Positions 1 through 6,480 of a stretch of 14,303 nucleotides of DNA are shown here, one piece after another. A program made the translations under genes and the position numbers. The notes beneath the pieces are model-generated. The model made no database searches. It had not been told where the DNA came from and saw nothing but the letters and a program-made list of their open reading frames with translations. The stretch's first letter is position 1, and every line of letters begins with the position of its first letter. The DNA is from an uncultured Spirochaetales bacterium (GTDB taxonomy: Bacteria; Spirochaetota; Spirochaetia; Sphaerochaetales; Sphaerochaetaceae), in the NCBI GenBank assembly GCA_934276485.1, contig CAKQTE010000125.1, forward strand, positions 1-14,303, written 5' to 3'.

Positions 1-1
1 T

Positions 2-184
2 AGGTTCTATCCATCTTTACAAACTTGCTCACGCTGTGGTGCACTGAATACTAGTATGAAGGATCTCAGAAAGAGGACCTTCAAGTGCGAAGCCTGTTCT
101 TTGGAAATGGACAGGGACGAAAATGCCGCTGTCAATCTGAAGAACGAAGGATTGAGGATGCTTAATAAATTAGAAGTGGTCTAG
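2..184 (+). CDS. tnpB: TnpB (OrfB) RNA-guided nuclease of an IS200/IS605 element, C-terminal part only
   Basis: The reading frame enters from outside the window and ends at TAG 182-184, leaving 60 residues. It carries the TnpB tail signature: a four-cysteine zinc ribbon (C9-x2-C12 and C29-x2-C32 of the visible part) followed by DRDENAAVNL at residues 37-46, the DRDxNAA motif that holds the last RuvC acidic residue. TnpB proteins are transposon-encoded nucleases guided by an RNA made from the element's right end. They cut donor joints and so help keep the element in place. The sequence immediately downstream has the hairpin, guide and cleavage site expected of the element's right end, which supports the call. 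Whether the rest of the gene is intact cannot be seen. Confidence 0.93.
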   Translation, partial: RFYPSLQTCSRCGALNTSMKDLRKRTFKCEACSLEMDRDENAAVNLKNEGLRMLNKLEVV

Positions 185-308
185 GCCACTTATAAATAAC
201 TGAGGCTGGGCGGGCCTCAGAGGTTCGAGATGAGGTAAGACGCCTTCTGGTGCATTCATCGCTTGCAGGGCCAGAATCCAACAGGCTTTAGCCGTTGGAG
301 TACGTCAA
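185..308 (+). ncRNA. Probable omega (guide) RNA of the TnpB element
   Basis: In this family the guide RNA is encoded by the tnpB 3' end and the right end, and finishes at the right cleavage site. Three possible stems are visible here: a 7-bp perfect hairpin ctgaggc/gcctcag (200-206 with 214-220), a 6-bp pairing ttctgg/ccagaa (245-250 with 271-276), and the terminal hairpin 278-298. The guide itself would be the flanking DNA after 308, beginning with the bases at 309. The 5' limit is not visible and may lie inside tnpB. The call is inferred from position and foldability. Confidence 0.55.
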
Positions 309-349
309 TCATGAAAAGCTTCTCTATAAAAAACTATAGAAAAAAAGAA

Positions 350-751
350 TCAGATCTTCTTGAGCAGTTTGTTTATGATCTCAATAGCACGATCGATTTT
401 ATCCATGGCGTCATGAATCTTGCTTTGTACCAATACGTCTGCAATAAAGCTGTCGTAGAAGATATCCAAGCCCTTTAGAAGCATTCCAACATCGATATCT
501 AGATTCATATCAAGTCTGACATCCTTTAGCTCTCGTTCAAAACGCATGATGTCTCTGTATGCACGCTCTGCACAGCGCTGAGCCTCATCTAGTTTTCCAT
601 GTTTGAATAGAGAGACAAAGGTGCCACCACCAAGCATATCCCAAATGCCAAAGTTCTTCGCACTCTTAAGTGCAGCTTTCGTATCTTCTAGAGATCTAAG
701 AGCATCTCTACCTGCAGAAATTGCTTCCTTTCTTTCAAGCTCATAATCCAT
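350..751 (-). CDS. Small helical protein of unknown function, in a TetR operon
   Basis: This is a 133-residue protein, soluble in appearance, with no signal peptide or membrane segment. It is rich in charged helix-forming residues with likely coiled-coil stretches at about 1-32 and 52-80. A glycine-bearing motif (GIWDMLGGG, residues 35-43) followed by KHGKLDEAQ (50-58) looks like the conserved core of a family of uncharacterised proteins of about this length. I recognise the pattern but no function. The gene starts 32 bp after the TetR gene on the same strand, so it is probably cotranscribed and controlled by it. AGGA lies just before the ATG. An IS200/IS605 right end sits 41 bp beyond its stop codon. 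No clear terminator is visible. Confidence 0.75.
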   Translation of the reverse strand: MDYELERKEAISAGRDALRSLEDTKAALKSAKNFGIWDMLGGGTFVSLFKHGKLDEAQRCAERAYRDIMRFERELKDVRLDMNLDIDVGMLLKGLDIFYDSFIADVLVQSKIHDAMDKIDRAIEIINKLLKKI

Positions 752-783
752 ATCCTAAATATACTACAAAATTCGCATCAGTG

Positions 784-1335
784 TTAAATCTCTGCCAGTA
801 GTTTTGCAAAAGAGACAATGTCGCTTTCCAAATCAACTTCGTCTTCAGATAGTATTCTTTCAAGATTGGTTAAAAGGAGAGACGAAAAGAGGTTTGATAG
901 AATCTCATTTTTGTTCTGTCTCTCTTTTTTTAATGTATTGATTATTACATCAGATTGGCTCTTGAGCATAAGGGTGAGCGCTTGGTGCTCATCCTTTGCT
1001 CTGTCATCAATCAGATATAGTGAGAATACCATACGTAGAAAAGGTGCAAGATTCTCGTCAAGAAACAAGCTTTCCCATTTTCCAGATGCTTCTGTTAACA
1101 CTTCTTCTATCGTTCCAGATAGGTTCAATCGAAAGCCTTTTTGCATCAACTCCTTGTGCCCAAGTGTATAGATTTCATCTATGATATCGTCCTTGGATTT
1201 GTAATAGTGATATAGAGTTGCCTTCGTGATCTCCAGTTCATGCGCAAGAGTAGACATAGTAAGGTTCTCCAGTCCTTCATATGCGATAATATCCAATGCT
1301 GTCTTTCTTATTGTATCTTTGCCATCTATCTTCAT
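784..1335 (-). CDS. TetR/AcrR-family transcriptional regulator
   Basis: The protein has 183 residues, usual for TetR repressors. The N-terminal DNA-binding region is clear: a first helix at about 8-20, then the helix-turn-helix at about 25-46, ending in the family hallmark ITKATLYHYYKSKDDI (36-51). The remaining 130 residues form the variable ligand-binding helical domain, so the inducer cannot be told. The ATG at 1335 leaves the usual short N-terminal tail before helix 1. No good Shine-Dalgarno precedes it, and the best -10 box is only about 7 nt upstream, which would give a nearly leaderless mRNA. A near-palindrome of TetR-operator type overlaps this promoter, so autorepression is likely. 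It probably also controls the small helical-protein gene just downstream and possibly a gene elsewhere. Confidence 0.9.
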   Translation of the reverse strand: MKIDGKDTIRKTALDIIAYEGLENLTMSTLAHELEITKATLYHYYKSKDDIIDEIYTLGHKELMQKGFRLNLSGTIEEVLTEASGKWESLFLDENLAPFLRMVFSLYLIDDRAKDEHQALTLMLKSQSDVIINTLKKERQNKNEILSNLFSSLLLTNLERILSEDEVDLESDIVSFAKLLAEI

Positions 1336-1342
1336 GAATTCT

Positions 1343-1366
1343 ATTATAATCTACCAAACGGTTGGT
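1343..1366 (-). promoter_or_regulatory. Promoter and putative TetR operator of the regulator gene
   Basis: On the minus strand a perfect TATAAT (1343-1348) lies 7 nt before the start codon. Upstream of it is the near-palindrome ACCAAACGGTTGGT (1353-1366; arms ACCAA/TTGGT), very close to the ACCnnCCGGTnnGGT-type sites bound by many TetR proteins. It would lie between the -35 and -10 elements. The -35 (TTTCAA, about 1366-1371) is weak. Autorepression is an inference. Confidence 0.55.
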
Positions 1367-1415
1367 TGAAAATAGAAGTTTTCCCAAATTATCACATCTT
1401 TTGGTAAAAAAGCTA

Positions 1416-1444
1416 TTGTTTGATGTTTTTTATTTCGATATAAC
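1416..1444 (+). promoter_or_regulatory. Promoter of the rplU-rpmA-obg operon
   Basis: TTGTTT (1416-1421), a 17-nt spacer and TATAAC (1439-1444) form a good housekeeping promoter. Transcription would begin near 1451, giving a leader of about 25 nt before the rplU ATG, with AAAGGA at 1463-1468 as ribosome binding site. The short leader leaves little room for an RNA switch. Confidence 0.6.
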
Positions 1445-1475
1445 CTTTGTAGACTAAAAATTAAAGGACAAATAC

Positions 1476-1787
1476 ATGTACGCATTAGTAGAAATCCTAG
1501 GCAAGCAGTACAAGGCTGAAAACGGTAAGGTACTTCTTGTTGATAGAATCTTGCAGGAAGAAGGTTCTTCTTACGAGACAGAGAAGGTTCTCGCTGTTGT
1601 AGATGGTGACAATGCAAAGTTCGGCACTCCATATGTTGAAGGCGCAAAGGTTATATTCACAGTTGGCGAAGAAGTCAAGGGCGACAAGGTGAAGGTTTAC
1701 AAGTTCCATAGAAGAAAGGGTTATAGAAGAACTCAGGGACACAGAGAAAAGTATACCAAGCTCACCGTAGCAAGCATCAACGCTTAA
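1476..1787 (+). CDS. rplU: 50S ribosomal protein L21
   Basis: This 103-residue protein is full length for L21, which binds 23S rRNA in the large subunit. It opens with the typical MYALVEILGKQYK and carries the basic rRNA-binding signature KFHRRKGYRRTQGHREKY (76-93). The AAAGGA ribosome binding site lies 7 nt before the ATG. It is first in the operon. In Firmicutes a small protease gene (prp) separates rplU from rpmA; here rpmA follows after only 17 bp, so that processing step is not encoded at this locus. Confidence 0.98.
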   Translation: MYALVEILGKQYKAENGKVLLVDRILQEEGSSYETEKVLAVVDGDNAKFGTPYVEGAKVIFTVGEEVKGDKVKVYKFHRRKGYRRTQGHREKYTKLTVASINA

Positions 1788-1804
1788 TTTAGGAGGGAAA
1801 GAAA

Positions 1805-2065
1805 ATGGCACATAAGAAAGGTGGCGGTTCATCTAGAAATGGTCGTGATTCCAACGCTCAGAGATTAGGCGTAAAGAGATTTGGTGGCCAGGTTGTTAAG
1901 GCTGGTGAAGTTATCGTTCGCCAGAGAGGTACAAAGATCCATCCAGCTGAGAATTGCGGACTTGGAAAGGATTACACTCTATTTGCTCTTAAGGCAGGAC
2001 AGGTTAAGTTCTTCGAGAGAAAGAACAGAAAGTACTGCTCAATTGTTGAGGCATCAGAGAACTAA
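1805..2065 (+). CDS. rpmA: 50S ribosomal protein L27
   Basis: This is an 86-residue L27 whose flexible N-terminus reaches the peptidyl-transferase centre. It begins directly with MAHKKGGGSSRNGRDS, the mature form, with no Firmicutes-type N-terminal extension. That agrees with the absence of a prp gene. The family core GTKIHPAENCGLGKDYTLFA is present. A strong ribosome binding site, AGGAGGG (1791-1797), lies 7 nt before the ATG. The gene ends 3 bp before obg, which suggests translational coupling. Confidence 0.98.
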   Translation: MAHKKGGGSSRNGRDSNAQRLGVKRFGGQVVKAGEVIVRQRGTKIHPAENCGLGKDYTLFALKAGQVKFFERKNRKYCSIVEASEN

Positions 2066-2068
2066 TCG

Positions 2069-3124
2069 ATGTTTGGCTTTTCAGACGAGACATATATTGA
2101 TGTAGCGAGTGGAAATGGAGGCGCAGGTTGCGTCTCCTTTCGTCGTGAGAAGTTCATCCCAAAAGGTGGCCCAGATGGAGGCGATGGTGGTAGAGGCGGA
2201 GACGTAGTCTTCGTTGTCAAGGACAACCTAAGAACTCTTGGACACCTTAGGATGGTTAGAAGCTATAGAGCAGAAAATGGTCGTGGCGGTCAAGGTGCTC
2301 GCTGTTATGGCAGGGCTGGAAAGGATGTAGAGATTCCTGTTCCACCAGGAACCATCATAAAGAATGCTGAAACAGGTGAGATCATCAAGGACCTTACTGG
2401 TGTTGATCGATGGGTGTTCTTGGAAGGTGGTAGAGGTGGTCTTGGAAATTGGCACTTTAGAACTTCTGTTCGTCAAACTCCTCGCTTTGCTCAGCCAGGA
2501 GAGAAGGGTGTCGAGATGCGCGTTGGAGTTGAGCTCCAAGTCATCGCAGATATCGGCTTTGTAGGATTTCCAAATGCAGGAAAGTCTTCCTTGTTGAATT
2601 TGCTTACAAATGCAAGAAGCAAGGTTGCAGGATATCCTTTCACTACAAAGATCCCACAGCTAGGTGTTATGAGATATGATGACCAAGATCTTGTCTTGGC
2701 TGATATCCCAGGAATCCTTGAGGGGGCTTCAGAAGGCCTAGGAATGGGCTTCAAGTTCCTCAGACATATCTCCAGAACAAAGGGACTGGTATATCTAATT
2801 GATCTAAGTGATGAGAACTATCTTGATTCTTTCGATATCCTCTCTGAGGAGTTGAGAAAGTATTCAGAAGAACTAGCTGAAAAAAAGTACATCATCATTG
2901 GAACAAAGATAGATGAGCCGGATGCAGAAGAGAGATTTGAAAAACTAAAAGAGAAATATTCATTAGAGACAGTTCTTCCTCTTTCGATATATGCCGATGA
3001 ACTACTTGAGCCAGTTAAGCAAGCTTTTATGACTCTAGCAGATCTTGGTGTTAAGAAAGAGATTTCCAATGGAGGATTTACCTCTTCTATGGATATGGAT
3101 GCAGTATATAGGGATGAAGAATAA
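2069..3124 (+). CDS. obg: GTPase Obg, large-subunit assembly factor
   Basis: The protein has 351 residues. An N-terminal glycine-rich Obg fold (about 1-158, with KGGPDGGDGGRGG near 32-44) precedes a G domain: G1 GFPNAGKSS (166-174), switch/G2 region around FTTK (191-194), G3 DIPG (212-215), G4 TKID (279-282) and G5 around SIYA (306-309). Obg proteins help mature the 50S subunit and link growth to nucleotide levels. The C-terminal OCT domain of some Obg proteins is absent; only a short acidic tail follows the G domain. G4 has Thr where NKxD is usual. The ATG is 3 nt after the L27 stop with only a distant GAGG, so translation is probably coupled. The 3' end overlaps nadD by 11 nt. Confidence 0.97.
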   Translation: MFGFSDETYIDVASGNGGAGCVSFRREKFIPKGGPDGGDGGRGGDVVFVVKDNLRTLGHLRMVRSYRAENGRGGQGARCYGRAGKDVEIPVPPGTIIKNAETGEIIKDLTGVDRWVFLEGGRGGLGNWHFRTSVRQTPRFAQPGEKGVEMRVGVELQVIADIGFVGFPNAGKSSLLNLLTNARSKVAGYPFTTKIPQLGVMRYDDQDLVLADIPGILEGASEGLGMGFKFLRHISRTKGLVYLIDLSDENYLDSFDILSEELRKYSEELAEKKYIIIGTKIDEPDAEERFEKLKEKYSLETVLPLSIYADELLEPVKQAFMTLADLGVKKEISNGGFTSSMDMDAVYRDEE

Positions 3125-3698
3125 TCTCGCACTTCTTGGTGGTACATTCGATCCTGTTCATATAGGACATATCAAATTATTTCATAATGTATATTCAAAG
3201 GCAGGTTTTACACATTTGATTGTTATTCCTGCCTATATTTCTAATTTCAAGCAAGAGACTCATCCTGCGTCATTTCAAGATAGGGTAGAGATGCTAAAGC
3301 TAGCGATTCTCGACTACAAGGAAATGTATCCAGGCGATATGCTTGATATTGAGATAAGTACATATGAAGGCGACAAGAAGGGTGTAAGCTATACATCTGA
3401 AACAATAAAAGACTTCTATGATAGAGCCCAGGATGATGGAAAGGTCAATTTCATAATCGGAGATGATATATTGCCCACTCTCAATAAGTGGCATGACTTT
3501 GATTACTTGAAAGAGAATGTACGCTTTTTCTGTTTTCCACGAGAAGGAAAATCTGGTGATTGGGGAACTGAGGTTGTGCAGGTGATATCGCCTCTGACAG
3601 AAGCATCTTCTTCCCAAGTGCGCTCGGGCGAAGGCGGGCTGTTATCAAAAAGAGTCAAGGAGTATGTAGATGCTCATCAGTTATACAGATCTATATGA
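3114..3698 (+). CDS. nadD: Nicotinate-nucleotide adenylyltransferase
   Basis: The enzyme transfers AMP from ATP to nicotinate mononucleotide, the penultimate step of NAD synthesis. The 194 residues carry the nucleotidyltransferase signature GGTFDPVHIGH (9-19, with the HxGH box at 16-19), the substrate region FIIGDD (113-118), and the late motif SSSQVR (165-170), equivalent to ISSTxxR. The ATG at 3114 gives the compact N-terminus (MKNNLALLGG) expected of the family. An in-frame upstream ATG at 3045 would add 23 residues encoded inside obg with no family resemblance, so I reject it. The gene overlaps obg by 11 nt and yqeK by 29 nt. The obg-nadD-yqeK order is widespread. Confidence 0.95.
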   Translation: MKNNLALLGGTFDPVHIGHIKLFHNVYSKAGFTHLIVIPAYISNFKQETHPASFQDRVEMLKLAILDYKEMYPGDMLDIEISTYEGDKKGVSYTSETIKDFYDRAQDDGKVNFIIGDDILPTLNKWHDFDYLKENVRFFCFPREGKSGDWGTEVVQVISPLTEASSSQVRSGEGGLLSKRVKEYVDAHQLYRSI

Positions 3699-4251
3699 CT
3701 TAGTCAAATCAAGGATCAAGAGCTCTCGATTTGAGCACTCAGTGGGAGTTGCAGAGACTGCAAAGAGCCTTGCTGAACGATTCAATGTCAATACCTCCGA
3801 TGCTCTTTATTGCGGAATATATCATGATGCATATCGCTATAGCGCAGACGAAAGTGCAATTGAATTTTGCATCAAATCTGGCTGGAACGTATTTCCAGAA
3901 GAGAGAATGTTCCCAGATTTGCTGCATGGTACTCTTGCTGCAATTCACTTTCCAGAGGATGCTGGAGATGTTCCATTCTCGTACCAATTGGCAGTAAGAC
4001 ATCATACATTAGGCTCTGTTGAGATGGGAAGGCTTGGGGCACTGATTTATATTGCAGATTACATAGAGCCGGGACGCAAGCATCTTACAGACGATGATAG
4101 ACGCATTATTCTTTCAAATCCCACTCTTGAGAGTATGATAATATCTATTATGGATATGCAAAGAGAGTACTTTATCTCAAAAGGCATCAAGGAAGCAGAA
4201 GTATCGAAAGAGTTATATGATTTCTGCGAACGTGGAGGAAAGCTTGAATAA
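3670..4251 (+). CDS. yqeK: HD-domain hydrolase YqeK (probable symmetrical Ap4A hydrolase)
   Basis: This 193-residue HD-superfamily protein has the metal ligands in order: H23 (FEHSVGV), H52-D53 (YHDAYR), H86 (LLHGTLA), H111/H112 (RHHTLG) and D130 (YIADYIEPGR). The last motif is characteristic of YqeK. YqeK enzymes split diadenosine tetraphosphate into two ADP, clearing an alarmone-like by-product of tRNA synthetases. The start lies 29 nt inside nadD and is backed by AAGGAG (3657-3662) with 7-nt spacing. The end overlaps the next gene by 8 nt when that gene's TTG start is used. Confidence 0.92.
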   Translation: MLISYTDLYDLVKSRIKSSRFEHSVGVAETAKSLAERFNVNTSDALYCGIYHDAYRYSADESAIEFCIKSGWNVFPEERMFPDLLHGTLAAIHFPEDAGDVPFSYQLAVRHHTLGSVEMGRLGALIYIADYIEPGRKHLTDDDRRIILSNPTLESMIISIMDMQREYFISKGIKEAEVSKELYDFCERGGKLE

Positions 4252-4774
4252 AAGATTATTATTGATTTTGATATTATCTCTTATTCTATTTGTATCCTGC
4301 CAAGAAGGAAAAACAACACTAGCTCTCATTTCCAACTCTGGTGGTGAGATTAGTTTTGTTGATGGAAAGACTTCAATGCTGCTTACTCTTGATAGCGATA
4401 TGGTCAATAATCTAATATCCCTTTCGGGACTTGGTAAGGTCGATATCATACACGCTCTCGCGCCTGATGCGGAGGTATACTCAATACCGCCATACATGTA
4501 TCAAAAGAGATCAGAGTATCTGGATTTATTGATGTATGAATTTACTGATACAAATAGAGTTGATGTCATTAAAGTCAATTCAAAGCTTCTGTTGAACTCA
4601 AAGCTTTTGAAAGAAATGGATTTAAATTCATCAAATTATGATAGCGCTATGGTTAAGCAGACAAAAAATGTGGATAATACATTAGAGTTTGAACTATCTT
4701 CAATTATCGAGGGCGCTGACAATTGGGAACAGATTGTAGAGTTCTTCTCGGATTGGAGAGACATTATATTATAG
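4244..4774 (+). CDS. Small lipoprotein, possibly a reduced LytR-CpsA-Psr-like protein
   Basis: I choose TTG 4244 as the start: GGAGG (4234-4238) lies 5 nt upstream, and translation then begins with a compact lipoprotein signal (NKRLLL, a hydrophobic stretch, LFVSC with Cys19). An in-frame ATG at 4217 has no such site and would place ten polar residues before the signal. The 176-residue product is probably lipidated and periplasm-facing. Function is not recognised with certainty. In related operons this slot, between yqeK and rsfS, holds a LytR-CpsA-Psr family gene. The stretch SGLGKVDIIHALAPDAEV (about 58-75), followed by YLDLLMYEF (near 88-96), recalls the part of that domain with a glycine-valine-aspartate turn and the later 'ALxYL' helix. 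Most of the domain and its catalytic arginines are not seen, so a degenerate homologue is only a suggestion. Confidence 0.7.
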   Translation: MNKRLLLILILSLILFVSCQEGKTTLALISNSGGEISFVDGKTSMLLTLDSDMVNNLISLSGLGKVDIIHALAPDAEVYSIPPYMYQKRSEYLDLLMYEFTDTNRVDVIKVNSKLLLNSKLLKEMDLNSSNYDSAMVKQTKNVDNTLEFELSSIIEGADNWEQIVEFFSDWRDIIL

Positions 4775-4788
4775 ATAAGGAAAAAGAT

Positions 4789-5133
4789 ATGAAGGAAGAA
4801 ATACAGAAAAAAGCAGAGATCATCAAGAGCTATCTTGAGGATCACAAGTGTTCAGATGTAACTATCGTAGACTTGGGTGAAGGTTGCTCTTGGGCAGATT
4901 GTTTTGTTATTGGAACAGTTTCATCTGTTGGACACCTAAAGGGTGTTGTTCACCAGCTTTGGAATGAGCTATTGGATCTAGGACTAAGTGTTAACAATAG
5001 ACATAAGACTCCTGGAGACGATGGCTGGGAGCTTATCGATTGCAAAGATATTGTAATTCACTTGATGAGCCCTGAGCTAAGAGAGTTCTATAACTTGGAA
5101 AAGCTTTGGAAAGCAACTAGCGAGGCTAGATAA
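4789..5133 (+). CDS. rsfS: Ribosomal silencing factor RsfS
   Basis: This is a 114-residue member of the RsfS/Iojap family. RsfS binds L14 on the 50S subunit and blocks subunit joining when nutrients run low. Diagnostic stretches are WADCFVIGT (35-43), corresponding to the family (A/S)DYFVI motif, and GDDGWELIDCKDIVIHLMSP (75-94). The ATG at 4789 has AAGG about 8 nt upstream. Upstream in-frame codons from 4723 run through the lipoprotein gene and do not look like this family. It closes the operon and is followed by a strong terminator. Confidence 0.96.
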   Translation: MKEEIQKKAEIIKSYLEDHKCSDVTIVDLGEGCSWADCFVIGTVSSVGHLKGVVHQLWNELLDLGLSVNNRHKTPGDDGWELIDCKDIVIHLMSPELREFYNLEKLWKATSEAR

Positions 5134-5146
5134 TCATCAACCTGGG

Positions 5147-5175
5147 AGGCTTGTTATTTGACGACAAGCCTTTTT
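5147..5175 (+). terminator. Rho-independent terminator of the rplU-rsfS operon
   Basis: An 8-bp perfect stem AGGCTTGT/ACAAGCCT (5147-5154 with 5164-5171), a 9-nt loop and a run of five T (5171-5175) start 13 nt after the rsfS stop codon. Confidence 0.9.
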
Positions 5176-5282
5176 ACATCAAAAGGTAAGGGCTTGTTTC
5201 CAAAGCTATCGGAGATACGCTTTATCTGTGATTGCCTTGATAGTAGCATGCTTTGCAAAATCAAATGATCTTCCCTTGCCAC
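5154..5282 (-). other. Short open frame, possible C-terminal remnant of a lost gene
   Basis: On the minus strand a 42-codon frame (GTG at 5282, TAA at 5154-5156) overlaps the 3' end of the DUF4143 ATPase gene in another frame and runs into the operon terminator. The product contains SRQSQIKRISDSFGNKPLPF, which reads more like real protein than a random frame. I do not recognise it. It could be the tail of a gene replaced when the ATPase gene arrived, a tiny gene, or chance. No ribosome binding site is seen. Confidence 0.25.
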
Positions 5283-6430
5283 AAATCCTTTAAGAATTCC
5301 TTGTAAGGAAGAACCAAGATTCCATCATCCAATAATTGAGGATATTCTTCTCTGCATACAAGTATGTATTTCTCCATCATTCCTTCTTCCATAAGGGCTT
5401 TAAGACCTTTTAGATCTTTTGATGAGACACGCTTTGTTGCTTTGACTTCGACAGCGACTTTATCTTTTATGATGAAATCCACTTCTTGTCCACTTTTGGT
5501 ATGCCAATACATCAGCCCATCCCTATCTGAGAGATTGTAATCAAGCCAACTACGGATTTCCATTGCAATGTAGTTTTCCAAATAGCGGCCAAACTCAGAT
5601 GTACCTTCTTCTATTTTACTCAAGCCTTGAAGTTTTCTAGTTACTCCTACATCGAATAGATAGAACTTGCTTGAAGCGTTTGATTTTCTAATCGTTGTTT
5701 TTCTAAAAGGGGGAACTTCGAATCCAATTAGAGTATCAATGAGAATGTTGTACCATTCTCTAACACTCACTCCGCTTATTCCAATGTCTCGTGCTACATT
5801 TTCATAGTTTGTTATATCACCACTTGTAGAGGCTACTGTCTTCAGAAATTCCCAAAACGGAGGTAGCTGTCTTATTTCTCTTTCTGCTTCAATCTCTTCT
5901 CTTACGTATAAGCTGACATAGTCTGAAAGAAAGTCGTCTGCATCGTCATCATTGAATGCTGCAGGCAGCAATCCGGCTACGAATATTCTATCAAGAGAAT
6001 AATCGAATGATTCTATTTCAGGAAATACCAATGGATGAAAACTGCATCTGCTAGCTCTTCCTCCTAGAAGGTTGATGCCATTCTTCTTTAGCTTTCTTGC
6101 ACTAGAACCTGTTAGAAGAAAATGAATATCAGTGTCTTCAATGAGCATATGTACCTCATTAAGAAGAGATGGAAGCATTTGTATTTCATCAATGACAACA
6201 ACTCCATCATTGATTCCTTTTGCCTTCAAAGTGTTTCTTAACAGAGAAGGGCGGATGGATAGTTCTCGATATAACTCATTGTCCAACAGTGTCCAAGATA
6301 GCTTTGGATCCTTTAGCTGATGCTTAATGTATGAAGATTTTCCTGTTTGACGCGGTCCAAATAGAAATAAGGATTTTTTATCTAGCTTGCTGTTAATGTC
6401 GATAATTCTTTGGATATAAGTATGTGCCAT
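5261..6430 (-). CDS. AAA ATPase with C-terminal DUF4143 domain (first copy)
   Basis: The protein has 389 residues. The N-terminal ATPase domain has Walker A GPRQTGKSS (25-33), Walker B VVVIDE (77-82), and the sensor-like stretch LLTGSSARKL (106-115). A winged-helix-like middle (about 190-250, GVSVREWYNILIDTLIGF) leads into the DUF4143 C-terminus. That part ends in a restriction-nuclease-like core: E285/E291 on a helix, D318 (EVDFII) and VEVKATK (327-333). Such ATPases are common, often in many divergent copies per genome, and their cellular role is not established; defence and toxin-like roles have been proposed. AAGGAAGG lies 5 nt before the ATG and TATAAT at 6450-6455. A palindromic repeat pair is immediately upstream. 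The gene stands alone, convergent with rsfS. Confidence 0.9.
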   Translation of the reverse strand: MAHTYIQRIIDINSKLDKKSLFLFGPRQTGKSSYIKHQLKDPKLSWTLLDNELYRELSIRPSLLRNTLKAKGINDGVVVIDEIQMLPSLLNEVHMLIEDTDIHFLLTGSSARKLKKNGINLLGGRASRCSFHPLVFPEIESFDYSLDRIFVAGLLPAAFNDDDADDFLSDYVSLYVREEIEAEREIRQLPPFWEFLKTVASTSGDITNYENVARDIGISGVSVREWYNILIDTLIGFEVPPFRKTTIRKSNASSKFYLFDVGVTRKLQGLSKIEEGTSEFGRYLENYIAMEIRSWLDYNLSDRDGLMYWHTKSGQEVDFIIKDKVAVEVKATKRVSSKDLKGLKALMEEGMMEKYILVCREEYPQLLDDGILVLPYKEFLKDLWQGKII

Positions 6431-6449
6431 CTCTTCCTTCCTTTTCTTT

Positions 6450-6455
6450 ATTATA
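6450..6455 (-). promoter_or_regulatory. -10 box of the first DUF4143 ATPase gene
   Basis: A perfect TATAAT on the minus strand lies 19 nt before the ATG. No good -35 sits at the usual distance (TATTTT at about 6472-6477). The palindromic repeats begin just beyond it, where an activator or self-binding protein would act. Confidence 0.5.
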
Positions 6456-6480
6456 TCTGCAAAATGTTCGAAAATATAGT

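Larger units (their letters stand above)
1..308 (+). mobile_element. IS200/IS605 (IS608-like) insertion sequence, right end
   Basis: After the tnpB stop lies a subterminal hairpin at 278-298 (5-bp arm ccaac/gttgg, bulged A at 283, 3-bp arm ggc/gcc, loop ttta). GAAT (274-277) sits directly 5' of the hairpin foot, and TCAA (305-308) follows 6 nt after it. This is the right-end arrangement established for IS608, where the guide GAAT pairs with the cleavage site TCAA, so the element should end at 308. The left end and any tnpA lie outside the window. No target duplication is expected, because this family transposes as single-stranded DNA. Confidence 0.85.

Noticed and set aside
323..340. Terminator for the minus-strand operon (6-bp stem tctata/tataga)
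   Set aside because: Read on the minus strand, the T run comes before the stem, not after it, and the stem is almost all A-T.
263..478. Plus-strand open frame crossing the IS right end into the minus-strand gene
   Set aside because: It joins the transposon tip and antisense of the helical protein gene, with no family resemblance.
818..1171. Plus-strand open frame opposite the TetR gene
   Set aside because: It is serine-rich shadow coding of the regulator gene with no motif or ribosome binding site.
3045..3113. 23-residue upstream extension of NadD
   Set aside because: It lies inside obg, has no family resemblance, and ATG 3114 gives the normal compact start.
5176..5260. Plus-strand coding after the rsfS terminator
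   Set aside because: It is a short frame without a start signal, beyond a strong terminator.
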